The notes beneath the pieces were generated by a model that saw nothing but the letters and a program-made list of their open reading frames with translations, did not search any database and was not told the origin of the DNA. The translations under genes were made by a program, and so were the position numbers. From NCBI GenBank assembly GCA_017853275.1, contig JAFMJV010000003.1, positions 1 to 64,000 on the forward strand: DNA of 64,000 nucleotides, written 5' to 3'. Below, one piece after another: positions 54,322-62,830 of the stretch. Origin of the DNA: Chloroflexota bacterium (GTDB lineage: Bacteria > Chloroflexota > Limnocylindria > Limnocylindrales > CSP1-4). How positions within the stretch are numbered: position 1 is the stretch's first letter; each line of letters opens with the position of its first letter.

Positions 54322-55445
54322 GCGGCCGGGCTCGGCGAGGGGACGGGGATCGCGGCCGGCGAGCCCGCGGTGAAGAGGGTGGCCGTGTAGAGGACGACCA
54401 TCTCGTCCCCCTCGTTCGCGCCGAAGTGGACGAGGCCCGGGTTCTCGATCACCGCGTCGCCGGGGAAGAGCTGCCGGACATCGCCCGCCACGAGCGTCTC
54501 CGTGCTCCCGTCCGCGCGCGCGACCTCCGCCGTCCCCTCCACGACATGGAAGGTGAGGACGCCGCGGACGACCTGGGCGATCTGGTCGCCGGGGTGGTGG
54601 TGCGTCGGGAGCTGGAAGCCCGCCGGGATCTCGTAGTACCAGAGGGAGAGCTCCTCCCCGGGTGCGCCCGCCGGGGACGAGGCGCCGACCTGCTTGCGCA
54701 GGAACTCGCCGCCGCCGAGCGGGACGCTCCCCGCCGGCATGCCGGCGGTCGCCTCGCCGGCCTCGCCGTGCATCCCGGCGTGGGTGGCGTCGTCGTGGGC
54801 GTACGGCTCGTCCGGCATCCCGGCCCGCTCCCGGGGGAGGAGGACGTGGAAGGTGTGCCGCCACGAGCCGTCCTCGAGATGCTCGCTATCCGCCCAGCCG
54901 GTGGCACCCGCGAACTCCCCGGATCCGCCGGTGATCGTGCGGATGAGCGAGGTGCCCACGGCGAGCGTGCTCCCCTTGGCGGGGTAGTAGCCGCTCCCGC
55001 TCACGATCAGCTGGTCCGCGGAGCCGGCGAGCTGCGCGTCCTGCGCCTCCCCGAAGACGAAGTTCAGCTGGACCATCCGGACCTCGTCGCCCGGGTTCGG
55101 GTAGTCGATCGTCGTCGTGATGAGGACCGCGTCATAGCGGCCGGCGAGCTCGCCGTTCTCGTCGTAGGTGGGCGTGGCGACGTTCACCCGGACATCGCCG
55201 AGCTGGTGGCCGTCCGACGCGGGGTTGACGAGGTTCGTGGTCACCGCGGCATGGGTGACGAAGAAGACCCGCTCCTCGAAGAAGGCGCCGGGGTAGCCCG
55301 GCAGGACCGGCTCCCCGCTGGGGCGCGGGTATCCCTTGCCCGGATCCGCTCCGCCGTCCCCGGCGAGGACCGGGAGCGGGAGGGCGAGGAGGACGGCGGT
55401 CGCGAGGGCGGCGATGGCGCCGCGGCGGCGGGGGATCCGGGACAT
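54318..55445 (-). CDS. Secreted dirigent/allene-oxide-cyclase-like barrel fused to a cupin
   Basis: The 375-residue protein has a Sec signal (RRGAIAALATAVLLALPLPVLA), then an N-terminal domain (about 40-205) with SDGHQLGDVRVN, GSADQLIVSGSGYYP and TITGGSGEFAGATGWADSEH, the strand pattern of dirigent/AOC-type beta barrels. The C-terminal domain (about 245-360) is a cupin with HHHPGDQIAQVVRGVLTFHV, whose three His suit a metal ion. A His/Met-rich linker (HDDATHAGMHGEAG) could bind copper. The barrel half is repeated in the next gene. Function unknown; extracellular metal or ligand binding is suggested. Confidence 0.7.
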   Translation of the reverse strand: MSRIPRRRGAIAALATAVLLALPLPVLAGDGGADPGKGYPRPSGEPVLPGYPGAFFEERVFFVTHAAVTTNLVNPASDGHQLGDVRVNVATPTYDENGELAGRYDAVLITTTIDYPNPGDEVRMVQLNFVFGEAQDAQLAGSADQLIVSGSGYYPAKGSTLAVGTSLIRTITGGSGEFAGATGWADSEHLEDGSWRHTFHVLLPRERAGMPDEPYAHDDATHAGMHGEAGEATAGMPAGSVPLGGGEFLRKQVGASSPAGAPGEELSLWYYEIPAGFQLPTHHHPGDQIAQVVRGVLTFHVVEGTAEVARADGSTETLVAGDVRQLFPGDAVIENPGLVHFGANEGDEMVVLYTATLFTAGSPAAIPVPSPSPAA

Positions 55446-55474
55446 CGGCTGGTCTCCTTGGCTGGGGTGGTGCG

Positions 55475-56017
55475 TCAGGGGAGGTCGGACGGGAGGATGA
55501 GATGGAGCGTGTGGAGCCAGCGCCCATCCGCGAGGTGCTCGCTCTCCGCCCAGCCGGTCGCACCGGCGTAGACCCCGGAGCCGCCCACGATCGGGCGGTC
55601 GAGGATGGCACCGAGGGCGATCGTGCTCTCCTTGCCGGGATAGAAGCCGCTCCCCGAGACGACGACCTGGTCCGCGGAGCCCGCGCCGCCGCCGTGCTCG
55701 CCATCATCGAAGACGAAGTTCAGGACGCCCATCCGGACCTCGTCCCCGGGCCCCGGGAAGTCGACGGAGGTGGTCACCCACCAGGCGTCGATGCGTCCGA
55801 TGACCGCCCCCTCCGCATCCGCGACCGGGAGCGCCTCCAGGGTGCGCAGGTCGCCGAGCTGGTGGCCGTCCGATCCCGGTGTGACGAGGCCGATCCGGAC
55901 CTCCTCGCCGCCGTGGAAGACGGGCAGGACGAGGTTGACCGGGGGCTCGGAGGCGGCGGCCGGGACGGCAGAGAGGAGCAGGAGAAGGGTCGCAAGGAGG
56001 AGGCGCACGGAACGCAT
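55475..56017 (-). CDS. Secreted dirigent/allene-oxide-cyclase-like barrel protein
   Basis: The 180-residue protein has a Sec signal (MRSVRLLLATLLLLLSAVPA) and one barrel domain that repeats the N-terminal half of its neighbour: GSDGHQLGDLRTLEALPV, GSADQVVVSGSGFYPGK, PIVGGSGVYAGATGWAESEH and a C-terminal LHTLHLILP. It lacks the cupin. ATG 56017 gives a clean signal peptide. Together with the gene at 54318 it is a tandem duplication in which one copy gained or lost the cupin. Confidence 0.7.
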   Translation of the reverse strand: MRSVRLLLATLLLLLSAVPAAASEPPVNLVLPVFHGGEEVRIGLVTPGSDGHQLGDLRTLEALPVADAEGAVIGRIDAWWVTTSVDFPGPGDEVRMGVLNFVFDDGEHGGGAGSADQVVVSGSGFYPGKESTIALGAILDRPIVGGSGVYAGATGWAESEHLADGRWLHTLHLILPSDLP

Positions 56018-56018
56018 C

Positions 56019-56864
56019 CTAGCGAAGCGTCCGCTCGATGCGCCCGAGGAGTCCCGCGGTCTCCGCCGGGGAGGCGAGGAGGAGGTCCGCGTACGGGCCG
56101 ATCTCCTCCGGCGTGGCCGCGAGCGAGCGGACCCCGATCGTGCAGGCATCCAGCTCGCCGGCCGCCCGCGCGGCGCGGAGGAGCGCGAAGGCGCGCGCAT
56201 CGTGGCGGTCATCGCCGAGCATGATCGCGGCGGCGGGGCGGTGCTCGTCCAGGAGGGCGCGGACGGAATCGGCCTTCGCGGGGGCCCCCGGCGGCCGGAG
56301 CTCCAGGGCGCGCCGGCCGGGGAAGCGGGTCAGCTCGCCGGCCGGGTCCGCCGCCTCCACGACCGCGCCGATCCCTTCCGCGGCCAGGTCCAGGTCCGGG
56401 GCGGTCCGGTAGTGGAAGGTGACCGCAGGGAGCTTCCGTTCCACCACGAGCCAGGGCTCGGGGAAGGCGGCCTCCACGGCCTGCGCCACTCCCTCCGCGA
56501 GCGCGGTGAGGTGCGGCGGGAGCGGGGCGACCTCGATCGCGAGCCGCTCGGCACGGGCACCGCGGGGGAGACGGCCGCGCTCCGTGCCGTGATCGCCCAG
56601 GTAGAGCGCACCGCCGACCCGGACCCGGCCCACGAGATCGCCCGCGGTCCGTCCGGAGAGGAGCGCCACGTGGACATCCGGGAGCACAGCCATCCGCCGG
56701 AGCGCCCGCCGCGCACCGGGGAGGATCCGCGCGCCCCAGGGGTCCGACTCCAGGCGGGCGAGCGTCCCATCGAAGTCCGAGATGACGAGGAGCGGCCGCG
56801 CGGCGAGGAGGGGGCGGACGCGGGAGAAGGCCTCGGCCGCACCGAGGAGCGGCCAGGTCTCCAC
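56019..56864 (-). CDS. otsB: Trehalose-6-phosphatase-like HAD hydrolase
   Basis: The 281-residue cytosolic protein has HAD motif I DFDGTLARL (residues 30-38), motif II LLSGRTAGDL, a Lys in APAKADSVRALL and motif IV MLGDDRHDARAF. The order and cap size match OtsB, which dephosphorylates trehalose 6-phosphate. No otsA (trehalose-phosphate synthase) lies nearby, so a related sugar phosphate is also possible. GTG 56864 is one base after the corA stop, and the gene is translated in the same minus-strand run. Confidence 0.8.
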   Translation of the reverse strand: METWPLLGAAEAFSRVRPLLAARPLLVISDFDGTLARLESDPWGARILPGARRALRRMAVLPDVHVALLSGRTAGDLVGRVRVGGALYLGDHGTERGRLPRGARAERLAIEVAPLPPHLTALAEGVAQAVEAAFPEPWLVVERKLPAVTFHYRTAPDLDLAAEGIGAVVEAADPAGELTRFPGRRALELRPPGAPAKADSVRALLDEHRPAAAIMLGDDRHDARAFALLRAARAAGELDACTIGVRSLAATPEEIGPYADLLLASPAETAGLLGRIERTLR

Positions 56865-56865
56865 G

Positions 56866-57891
56866 CTAGATCCAGCCGATCCTGCGGAAGTAGGCGAAGA
56901 CCCCGCTGCCCACGGCGAGGACGAGGCCGGCGATGATCCAGAAGCCGAGCCCCTCGCGGAGGTCGAGCGCGGCGCCCGCCTCGCTCATCCCGAAGATCCC
57001 CGCCACGGCACCGGCGCCGGCGAGGACGGCGGTCACCGCGGTGAGCTTCTTCATCACCTCCGAGAGGCCGTTGTTGATCGTGGAGAGGTAGGCCTCGAGC
57101 GCGCCGGAGATCAGCTCCCGGTGGGTGTCCAGGTCGTCCGTGATCCGGATCAGGTGGTCGTAGATGTCGCGGAAATAGACGACGCGCTCCGGGGCGATGA
57201 TCGGGTTCTCGCGGTTCGTCAGCTGGTTCAGGATCTCCCGCTCCGGGCTCACCGTATGGCGGATCCGGAGGAGCTCGCGGCGGACGCGGAAGAGGCGCTC
57301 CAGGACCGGCTTGCGGGGGTCGCGCACCACCTCGTCCTCGATCCGGTCGATCTCGTCCGAGAAGCGGTCCATGACCGGGAAGTAGCCGTCCACGAGCGGG
57401 TCCATGATCGCGTAGAGGAGGTAGTCGATCCCGCCCGCGAGGTAGTGCTCCACGCCCCGCCGGTCCAGGTCGACCGTCTCGATCGGGCGCCACTCCGGCG
57501 GATGGGAGGAGAGAAGGAAGCGGGTACCCACCACGAGGTCGACCTCCCACGCGTGGAGCCGGCGCTCGTAGGAGAGGGCGTAGAGGACGATATGCATCGT
57601 CCCGTCCGTGTGCTCGATCTTCGCCCGCTGGTTCCGCTTCGTCATGTCCTCGATGACGAGCTCATGGATCCCGAGGAGGGTGCCCACCCGCTCGAGGGTC
57701 GGGTGGGGGACGTCCTCGAGGTCGACCCAGACGCGCACCGACGGGTCGCCGACGGCGGCCTCGACCGCGCGCAGAGCCTCCTCGTCCGCGAAGCGGCGGA
57801 GACCGTCCTGCTCGCTCCAGGTGTGGACGAGGAGCGTCCCGCCGTCCTCGCGCGCGGCGCGCCGGGCGGCATCGCTGCGGAGCATCGTCAT
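56866..57891 (-). CDS. corA: CorA-family divalent cation channel with GMS in place of GMN
   Basis: CorA is a pentameric membrane channel for Mg2+ or Co2+. The 341-residue protein has a large cytoplasmic domain (VWVDLEDVPHPTLERVG, then long charged helices such as RDIYDHLIRITDDLDTHRELISG) and two C-terminal helices. The selectivity motif at the end of helix 1 is GIFGMSEAG, residues 301-303 Gly-Met-Ser, whereas the family has GMN. ATG 57891 was chosen for its GGGAGG site. The basic tail FRRIGWI is normal. Transport of Mg2+ cannot be assumed with the changed motif. Confidence 0.85.
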   Translation of the reverse strand: MTMLRSDAARRAAREDGGTLLVHTWSEQDGLRRFADEEALRAVEAAVGDPSVRVWVDLEDVPHPTLERVGTLLGIHELVIEDMTKRNQRAKIEHTDGTMHIVLYALSYERRLHAWEVDLVVGTRFLLSSHPPEWRPIETVDLDRRGVEHYLAGGIDYLLYAIMDPLVDGYFPVMDRFSDEIDRIEDEVVRDPRKPVLERLFRVRRELLRIRHTVSPEREILNQLTNRENPIIAPERVVYFRDIYDHLIRITDDLDTHRELISGALEAYLSTINNGLSEVMKKLTAVTAVLAGAGAVAGIFGMSEAGAALDLREGLGFWIIAGLVLAVGSGVFAYFRRIGWI

Positions 57892-57977
57892 CGGCGTCCC
57901 TCCCGGAGGTCGGCGGGCTCCCCGGCGCGCGGGGATGGTCACCGGTACCCGGCGTCCGTCGCTATCCTCCCCCGGAG

Positions 57978-59207
57978 GTGGCCATCCCGTCCAGCACGCC
58001 GGCGATCCGGCATCCCTCCTCCTTCGCGGCGCTCGTCCTCCATGCGACGATCGTCAACGCGCTCGTCCTCGGGATCCGGCTCGTCGCCTCGTATCGCACG
58101 CTCGCGCTGGACGCGGATGCGCTCGCGCTGGGCATCGTGGCCTCCGCCTTCGCGATCCTCCCCGTCTTCGCCGCGGTCCCGCTCGGCCGCCTGACGGACC
58201 GCTACGGCGAGCCGATCTTCCTGACCCTGGGTGCGCTCCTCATGGGCGCCGGCGCCTTCCTCACCCTCGCCGCGCCCACGATCCCGCTCCTCGCCCTCTC
58301 CCAGGCGCTCCTCGGGATCGGCCAGCTGATGGCGGTCATCGGGAGCCAGACGCTCGTGGGGCGCTGGTTCCCCTCGCCCGCCGCACGGAGCGGCCGCTTC
58401 GGCCTCTACGCGGCGGGCGCGGCCGTGGGCCAGCTGCTCGGTCCGATCGCGGGCGCGATCGTCGTGGGCGCCGCCCTGAGCGGCCAGGAGGTCCTCCTCG
58501 GGGTCCCGCTCTTCGTCCTTCCGGCGATCGTCTCCGCGGGGCTTGCGCTCGGGATCCTTGCCCGGGAAGGCCGGCGAGCGCCCCGGAGCGGCGCGGACGG
58601 ACGTCCGGTGGCGCCCGTCCCGGCGATGACGATCCTGCGCTGGCCGGGGATGGGCCGGACGATGGTCGCGAGCCTCGCGATCAACCTCGGCGTGGATACG
58701 CTCGTCGTCTTCCTGCCTGCCTACGGCGAGGCGAACGGCCTCCCGGTGGAGGTGGTGGGCGCGCTCCTCGCGCTCCGCAGCGCGACCGCGATCGGGGCGC
58801 GGGTCCTCACCGGACGCGTCGTCCGGAAGCTGGGGGACGGCCCGGCGCTCCGGCTCGTCATCGTCATCGCGGCCGCCGCCTACCTCACGATCCCGCTCAC
58901 CGCGAACCCCTTCGTCCTCGGCATCCAGGTCATCCTCCTCGGGCTCGGGCTCGGGCTCGGGCAGCCGCTCACCCTGGCGTGGGTCGCGGCGACCTCGCCG
59001 CCGGCGGCGATGGGGACGGCGATCGCGGTCCGCCTGACGGGGAACCGGGTCGCCCAGCTCTTCGCGCCCGCCCTCCTCGGCGCCCTCGCCGGGCCGGCCG
59101 GTCTGGCGGCGGTCTTCCTCTCCCTCGGCGGGCTCCTTGGTGCGTCGGCGGCCCTCCTCGCGTGGCGGCCGATGCCGGCCGGGGAGCAACGGGAGAAGGA
59201 CGGCTGA
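57978..59207 (+). CDS. Major facilitator superfamily transporter
   Basis: The 409-residue membrane protein has about 12 helices. The MFS motif A appears as PLGRLTDRYGEPI after helix 2, and a weaker copy VLTGRVVRKLGD follows helix 8. A long polar loop lies near residue 195-220. It most resembles drug or sugar efflux permeases of YfcJ/arabinose-type, but the substrate is unknown. The start is uncertain: GTG 57978 is nine bases behind a TATCCT box and has no ribosome binding site. The C-terminus is charged (GEQREKDG). Confidence 0.75.
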   Translation: MAIPSSTPAIRHPSSFAALVLHATIVNALVLGIRLVASYRTLALDADALALGIVASAFAILPVFAAVPLGRLTDRYGEPIFLTLGALLMGAGAFLTLAAPTIPLLALSQALLGIGQLMAVIGSQTLVGRWFPSPAARSGRFGLYAAGAAVGQLLGPIAGAIVVGAALSGQEVLLGVPLFVLPAIVSAGLALGILAREGRRAPRSGADGRPVAPVPAMTILRWPGMGRTMVASLAINLGVDTLVVFLPAYGEANGLPVEVVGALLALRSATAIGARVLTGRVVRKLGDGPALRLVIVIAAAAYLTIPLTANPFVLGIQVILLGLGLGLGQPLTLAWVAATSPPAAMGTAIAVRLTGNRVAQLFAPALLGALAGPAGLAAVFLSLGGLLGASAALLAWRPMPAGEQREKDG

Positions 59208-59256
59208 CCCGCACGGACGCGTCACCCCGGCATGCTCGTTCTGGCATCCTCGCCGA

Positions 59257-60462
59257 ATGAGCGAAGCCACCCTCCCTGCCCTCTCCCGGCGGATGGCCGC
59301 CCTCGGGACCGAATCGGCGTTCGAGGTCGCGGCGCGGGCGCGGGCGCTCGAGGCGTCCGGCCGGTCCGTCATCCACCTCCACCTCGGCGAGCCGGACTTC
59401 GACACGCCGCCCCACGCCGTGGCGGCGGCGAAGGATGCGCTCGATGCGGGGCTCACCCATTACGGGCCCTTCGCGGGGCTCCCGGAGCTGCGCGCGGCGG
59501 TCGCCGAGGACGCCCTCCACCACAAGGGGGTGACGACCCGCCCGGAGGATGTCTTCATCACCGTGGGCGGGAAGGGCGTCATGGTCTACGCGATCCTCGC
59601 GCTCATCGACCCGGGCGACGAGGTGATCCTCCCCGACCCCACCTTCCCGATCTACGCCTCGCTCACCCGGACCTGCGGCGGGACGCCGGTCCCGATCCCG
59701 CTCCGGATGGAGGACGGCTTCGCCCTGGACCCGGAGCGCGTGGCGGCGGCGATCACGCCGCGCACGAAGATGCTCATCCTCAACTCGCCCGCCAACCCCA
59801 CCGGTGGCGTGATGGAGCGCGCCGCCGTGGAGCGGCTCGCGGAGCTCGCGATCGCGCACGGCCTGATCGTCCTCTCGGACGAGATCTACGGCCGGATCCT
59901 CTATGACGGCGCCGAGCACGTCTCGATCGCGAGCCTGCCCGGGATGACGGAGCGGACGGTCATCCTGGACGGGGTCTCCAAGGCGTACGCGATGACCGGC
60001 TGGCGGCTCGGCACGGCGGTCGTGCCATCGTGGCTCTCCCCCCACGTGGGCCGCCTGATCATCAACACGATCAGCTGCGTCCCGGCCTTCGTGCAGCTCG
60101 GGGCGCTCGCCGCGCTCACCGGGCCGCAGGACGGGGTGGAGGCGATGGTCGCGGAGTTCGCCGCGCGGCGGCGGCTCGTGGTGGATGGCCTGAACGCGAT
60201 CCCGGGGATCCGCTGCGCGGAGCCGCAGGGCGCCTTCTATGCGTTCCCGGAGGTGACCGGGACCGGGCTGGACGGCCGGACGATGGCGGATCGCCTGCTC
60301 GAGGAAGCGGGCGTCTCCACCGTGGCCGGGACGGCCTTCGGAGCCTCGGCGGAGGCCTTCCTCCGGATCTCCTACGCCACCAGCCGGGACCGCCTGACGG
60401 AGGGCCTGCGCCGGATCGCCGCCTTTGTGGACCAGCTCCCGGGAGACGCGGCGCGCGCTTGA
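59257..60462 (+). CDS. Class I/II PLP-dependent aminotransferase
   Basis: The 401-residue fold-type I enzyme has HLHLGEPDFDTP, TVGGKGVMVYAILALIDPGDEV, the NSPANPTGG substrate loop, LSDEIYGRILYD with the PLP-phenol contact, and the Schiff-base Lys in GVSKAYAMTGWRLG. Family members include aspartate aminotransferases that also accept prephenate or aromatic keto acids. The exact amino acid is not predictable. It is upstream of an ArsR-type gene; the latter's -35 box overlaps this stop codon. Confidence 0.88.
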   Translation: MSEATLPALSRRMAALGTESAFEVAARARALEASGRSVIHLHLGEPDFDTPPHAVAAAKDALDAGLTHYGPFAGLPELRAAVAEDALHHKGVTTRPEDVFITVGGKGVMVYAILALIDPGDEVILPDPTFPIYASLTRTCGGTPVPIPLRMEDGFALDPERVAAAITPRTKMLILNSPANPTGGVMERAAVERLAELAIAHGLIVLSDEIYGRILYDGAEHVSIASLPGMTERTVILDGVSKAYAMTGWRLGTAVVPSWLSPHVGRLIINTISCVPAFVQLGALAALTGPQDGVEAMVAEFAARRRLVVDGLNAIPGIRCAEPQGAFYAFPEVTGTGLDGRTMADRLLEEAGVSTVAGTAFGASAEAFLRISYATSRDRLTEGLRRIAAFVDQLPGDAARA

Positions 60463-60487
60463 CACCCGCCCCGGACGGCCATAGCCT
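60459..60487 (+). promoter_or_regulatory. Promoter (TTGACA, 17 bp, TAGCCT) of the arsR-like gene
   Basis: TTGACA at 60459-60464 overlaps the aminotransferase stop, and TAGCCT lies at 60482-60487 after 17 bases. The predicted leader is about 45 bases. Its spacing and TAGCxT form are the same as the promoter of the inositol-phosphate synthase gene at 61568. Confidence 0.5.
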
Positions 60488-60539
60488 CCCCGGGACCCCG
60501 CCGCCGGCGGGGCGCCCCTGACCGAGGACCCGCCCCGCC

Positions 60540-60875
60540 GTGCCCACGCCCGCCCGGATCCGCTCGACGATCGCGACGATCGCCGCACCCCCGGAGGATC
60601 TGCGCCAGGCCGCGCTCGTCCACAAGGCGCTCTCGGACCCGACCCGTCTCCGCCTCCTCATCCGCCTCGCGGAAGGGGAGGCGAGCGTCTCGGAGCTCGT
60701 GGCGCTCGTCGATCTCTCCCAGCCGCTCGTCTCGTGGCACCTTCGCCGGCTCCGGGTGGCCGGGGTCGTGCGCACGCGCCGGGCCGGCCGGGAGGTCATC
60801 TGCTCGCTCGACCGCGAAGCGCTCGGCGACCTCCACGCGAAGGAGCACGCGATGCTCGGGATCCCCGTCCGGTGA
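60540..60875 (+). CDS. ArsR-type winged-helix regulator
   Basis: The 111-residue protein has the ArsR helix-turn-helix: HKALSDPTRLRLLIRLAEGEASVSELV, then LSQPLVSWHLRRLRVAGVVRTRRAGREVICSL. It has only one Cys and no ELCVC metal motif, so it is not an arsenic- or cadmium-type sensor. It overlaps the CDP-alcohol phosphotransferase start (GTGA) and precedes inositol-phosphate synthase, so it probably regulates inositol-lipid genes. The palindrome at 61601-61620 is its best candidate target. Confidence 0.85.
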   Translation: MPTPARIRSTIATIAAPPEDLRQAALVHKALSDPTRLRLLIRLAEGEASVSELVALVDLSQPLVSWHLRRLRVAGVVRTRRAGREVICSLDREALGDLHAKEHAMLGIPVR

Positions 60876-61531
60876 GCGCACCGAGCCCCACCCCGCGCCG
60901 GGATGCGATCCGCGGCTCGATCGACCCGCTCGCGCGCGGGATGGCCCGGGTCGGGCTGAGCGCGAACCGCCTCACCGTCATCGGCTTCCTGATCGCCGCG
61001 GCGGGCGGTGCGCTCGCCGCCGGGGGTCTCTGGCTGGAGGCGGGGATCGTGGCCACGGCCGGGGCCGCCTTCGACATGTTCGACGGCGCGGTCGCCCGCG
61101 TGACCGGGACCACCTCGAAGCTCGGTGCCTTCCTCGACAGCTCCTTCGACCGCTGGGGGGAGACCACGGTCTATCTCGGCTGCGTCATCGGGTGCACCCA
61201 GGCGGACGTGGAGATCGGCGCGTGGCTGGCGGCCGCCGCGATGGGGAACGCCTTCATGGTCAGCTATACCCGGGCGCGCGCCGAATCGCTCGGCTACTCG
61301 AGCGGACGGGGGATGGCCGCGGTCGGTCTCGCCCCGCGCGAGGTGCGGACCGCGATCCTCGGCATCGGGCTCGTGGGCGCAGGGCTGGCCGGCGGGGTGA
61401 GCGCGGATCCCACCCTCTCCACCGGCGCGCTCATCCTCACCGCCGCGCTCGGGCTGATCGCCGTCCTCGCCGCGATCACCGCGCTCCAGCGGATCCTCTT
61501 CGTCGTCCGCCAGGGGCCCACGCCCCGCTGA
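60872..61531 (+). CDS. CDP-alcohol phosphatidyltransferase, probably phosphatidylinositol-phosphate synthase
   Basis: The 219-residue membrane enzyme has the family motif D-x2-D-G-x2-A-R-x8-G-x3-D-x3-D as FDMFDGAVARVTGTTSKLGA followed by FLDSSFD. All catalytic and metal-binding Asp residues are present. It swaps CMP of CDP-diacylglycerol for an alcohol. The next gene makes inositol 3-phosphate, so phosphatidylinositol-phosphate synthesis, as in mycobacteria, is the most likely reaction. Phosphatidylglycerol-phosphate synthase is the alternative. About six helices are visible. GTG start, coupled to the ArsR gene. Confidence 0.82.
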   Translation: MSAPSPTPRRDAIRGSIDPLARGMARVGLSANRLTVIGFLIAAAGGALAAGGLWLEAGIVATAGAAFDMFDGAVARVTGTTSKLGAFLDSSFDRWGETTVYLGCVIGCTQADVEIGAWLAAAAMGNAFMVSYTRARAESLGYSSGRGMAAVGLAPREVRTAILGIGLVGAGLAGGVSADPTLSTGALILTAALGLIAVLAAITALQRILFVVRQGPTPR

Positions 61532-61567
61532 AGCGCGGCGCCGCGCGCGCCGCCTCCTCTCCCCGGC

Positions 61568-61596
61568 TTGACGCCCGCTCCTCCCGCCCGTAGCAT
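61568..61596 (+). promoter_or_regulatory. Promoter (TTGACG, 17 bp, TAGCAT) of the inositol-phosphate synthase gene
   Basis: TTGACG at 61568-61573 and TAGCAT at 61591-61596, 17 bases apart, are a good sigma-70-like pair. The predicted transcription start is near 61603, which puts the palindrome at 61601-61620 over the start point. Confidence 0.55.
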
Positions 61597-61600
61597 GCAC

Positions 61601-61620
61601 GAGCCTTTATATAAAGACTC
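61601..61620. promoter_or_regulatory. AT-rich palindromic operator upstream of ino1
   Basis: The 20-base site GAGCCTTTATATAAAGACTC is an inverted repeat with one mismatched pair (9 of 10 pairs). It is 70% AT around its centre, in a region that is otherwise mostly GC, and covers the predicted transcription start. It is a probable repressor site; the ArsR-type protein of this cluster is the obvious candidate. The same sequence is not seen upstream of the arsR gene. Confidence 0.55.
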
Positions 61621-61644
61621 GTTGAATGATTGGAGCGGGACAGG

Positions 61645-62811
61645 ATGAGCAACATCGAGAGCGCAGCGCGCGGTGGTCCGATCCGGGTGGCGATCGTGGG
61701 CGTGGGCAACTGCGCGAGCAGCCTCGTCCAGGGGCGCTACCACTACGCGGATGCGGACCCGGGGGCGCAGGTCCCGGGCCTGATGCACGTGGAGCTCGGC
61801 GGCTACCACGTCCGGGACGTCGACTTCGTCGCGGCCTTCGACGTGAACGCCACGAAGGTGGGCCGGGACCTCGCGGATGCGGTGGTCGCCGGCCCGAACA
61901 ACACGGTCGTCTTCCACCCGGTGCCGCAGACCGGGGTCATCGTCCAGCGCGGCCCCACCCTGGACGGGATCGGGCGCTATCTCTCCGCGGTGATCGACGA
62001 GGCGCCCGAGCGCCCGGTGGACGTGGCGGCCATCCTCCGCGAGCGGCAGGTGGACGTCCTCGTCTCCTACCTCCCGGTGGGCAGCGAGGCCGCGACCCGC
62101 TGGTATGCGGAGCAGGCGCTCGCCGCCGGCACCGCCTTCGTCAACGCGATCCCCGTCTTCATCGGCCGCGAGCCGGAGTGGCAGCGGCGCTTCGCGGCCG
62201 CAGGGCTCCCGGTGATCGGGGACGACATCAAGAGCCAGGTCGGCGCCACGATCACCCATCGCGTCCTCACCCGCCTCTTCATGGACCGCGGCGTGCGCAT
62301 CGACCGGACCTACCAGCTGAACTTCGGCGGCAACACGGACTTCCTGAACATGCTCGAGCGGGAGCGACTGGAGTCCAAGAAGATCAGCAAGACGAACGCG
62401 GTCACCTCCATGCTCGACCACGAGCTGGCGGAGGAGGATATCCACGTGGGTCCCTCGGACCACGTGCCGTGGCTCCAGGACCGGAAGTGGTGCCATATCC
62501 GGATCGAGGGGACGACCTTCGGGGATGTCCCGCTGAACCTGGAGCTGAAGCTCGAGGTCTGGGACAGCCCGAACAGCGCAGGCGTGATCACGGATGCGAT
62601 CCGCTGCGCGAAGCTGGGCCTCGATCGCGGCCTGGCGGGGACGCTCGTGGCGCCCTCCGCCTACTTCATGAAGAGCCCGCCGCTCCAGATCCACGACGAC
62701 CTCGCGCGCGAGCGCGTGGAGGCGTTCATCCGGGGCGAGGACAACGAGACGCTCACGGGGGGCGAGGCCGTCGCGCGGGATGCGGCCGAGCCGATGGTCG
62801 CCGCACGCTGA
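61645..62811 (+). CDS. ino1: Inositol-3-phosphate synthase
   Basis: The enzyme converts glucose 6-phosphate to 1L-myo-inositol 1-phosphate (inositol 3-phosphate) with NAD+ as a recycled cofactor. The 388-residue protein, like actinobacterial and archaeal Ino1, has the short form: [16 protein letters not shown] (NAD loop), the central [15 protein letters not shown] with the catalytic Lys, [12 protein letters not shown] and the later [14 protein letters not shown]. It shares the pathway with the upstream phosphotransferase for inositol phospholipids. An AGCGGGACAGG stretch precedes ATG 61645. Expression is probably controlled at 61601-61620. Confidence 0.93.
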   Translation: MSNIESAARGGPIRVAIVGVGNCASSLVQGRYHYADADPGAQVPGLMHVELGGYHVRDVDFVAAFDVNATKVGRDLADAVVAGPNNTVVFHPVPQTGVIVQRGPTLDGIGRYLSAVIDEAPERPVDVAAILRERQVDVLVSYLPVGSEAATRWYAEQALAAGTAFVNAIPVFIGREPEWQRRFAAAGLPVIGDDIKSQVGATITHRVLTRLFMDRGVRIDRTYQLNFGGNTDFLNMLERERLESKKISKTNAVTSMLDHELAEEDIHVGPSDHVPWLQDRKWCHIRIEGTTFGDVPLNLELKLEVWDSPNSAGVITDAIRCAKLGLDRGLAGTLVAPSAYFMKSPPLQIHDDLARERVEAFIRGEDNETLTGGEAVARDAAEPMVAAR

Positions 62812-62830
62812 CCCACGCGGGGCCGGGGAA

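Noticed and set aside
58936-58962. Short tandem GGGCTC repeat.
   Set aside because: It lies inside the MFS transporter and codes for a Leu-Gly run in a helix; no other feature supports a repeat locus.
61606-61616. TTTATATAAAG as a eukaryotic-like TATA box or archaeal promoter.
   Set aside because: A bacterial TTGACG-N17-TAGCAT promoter is at the right place, and the site is palindromic, which suits an operator better.
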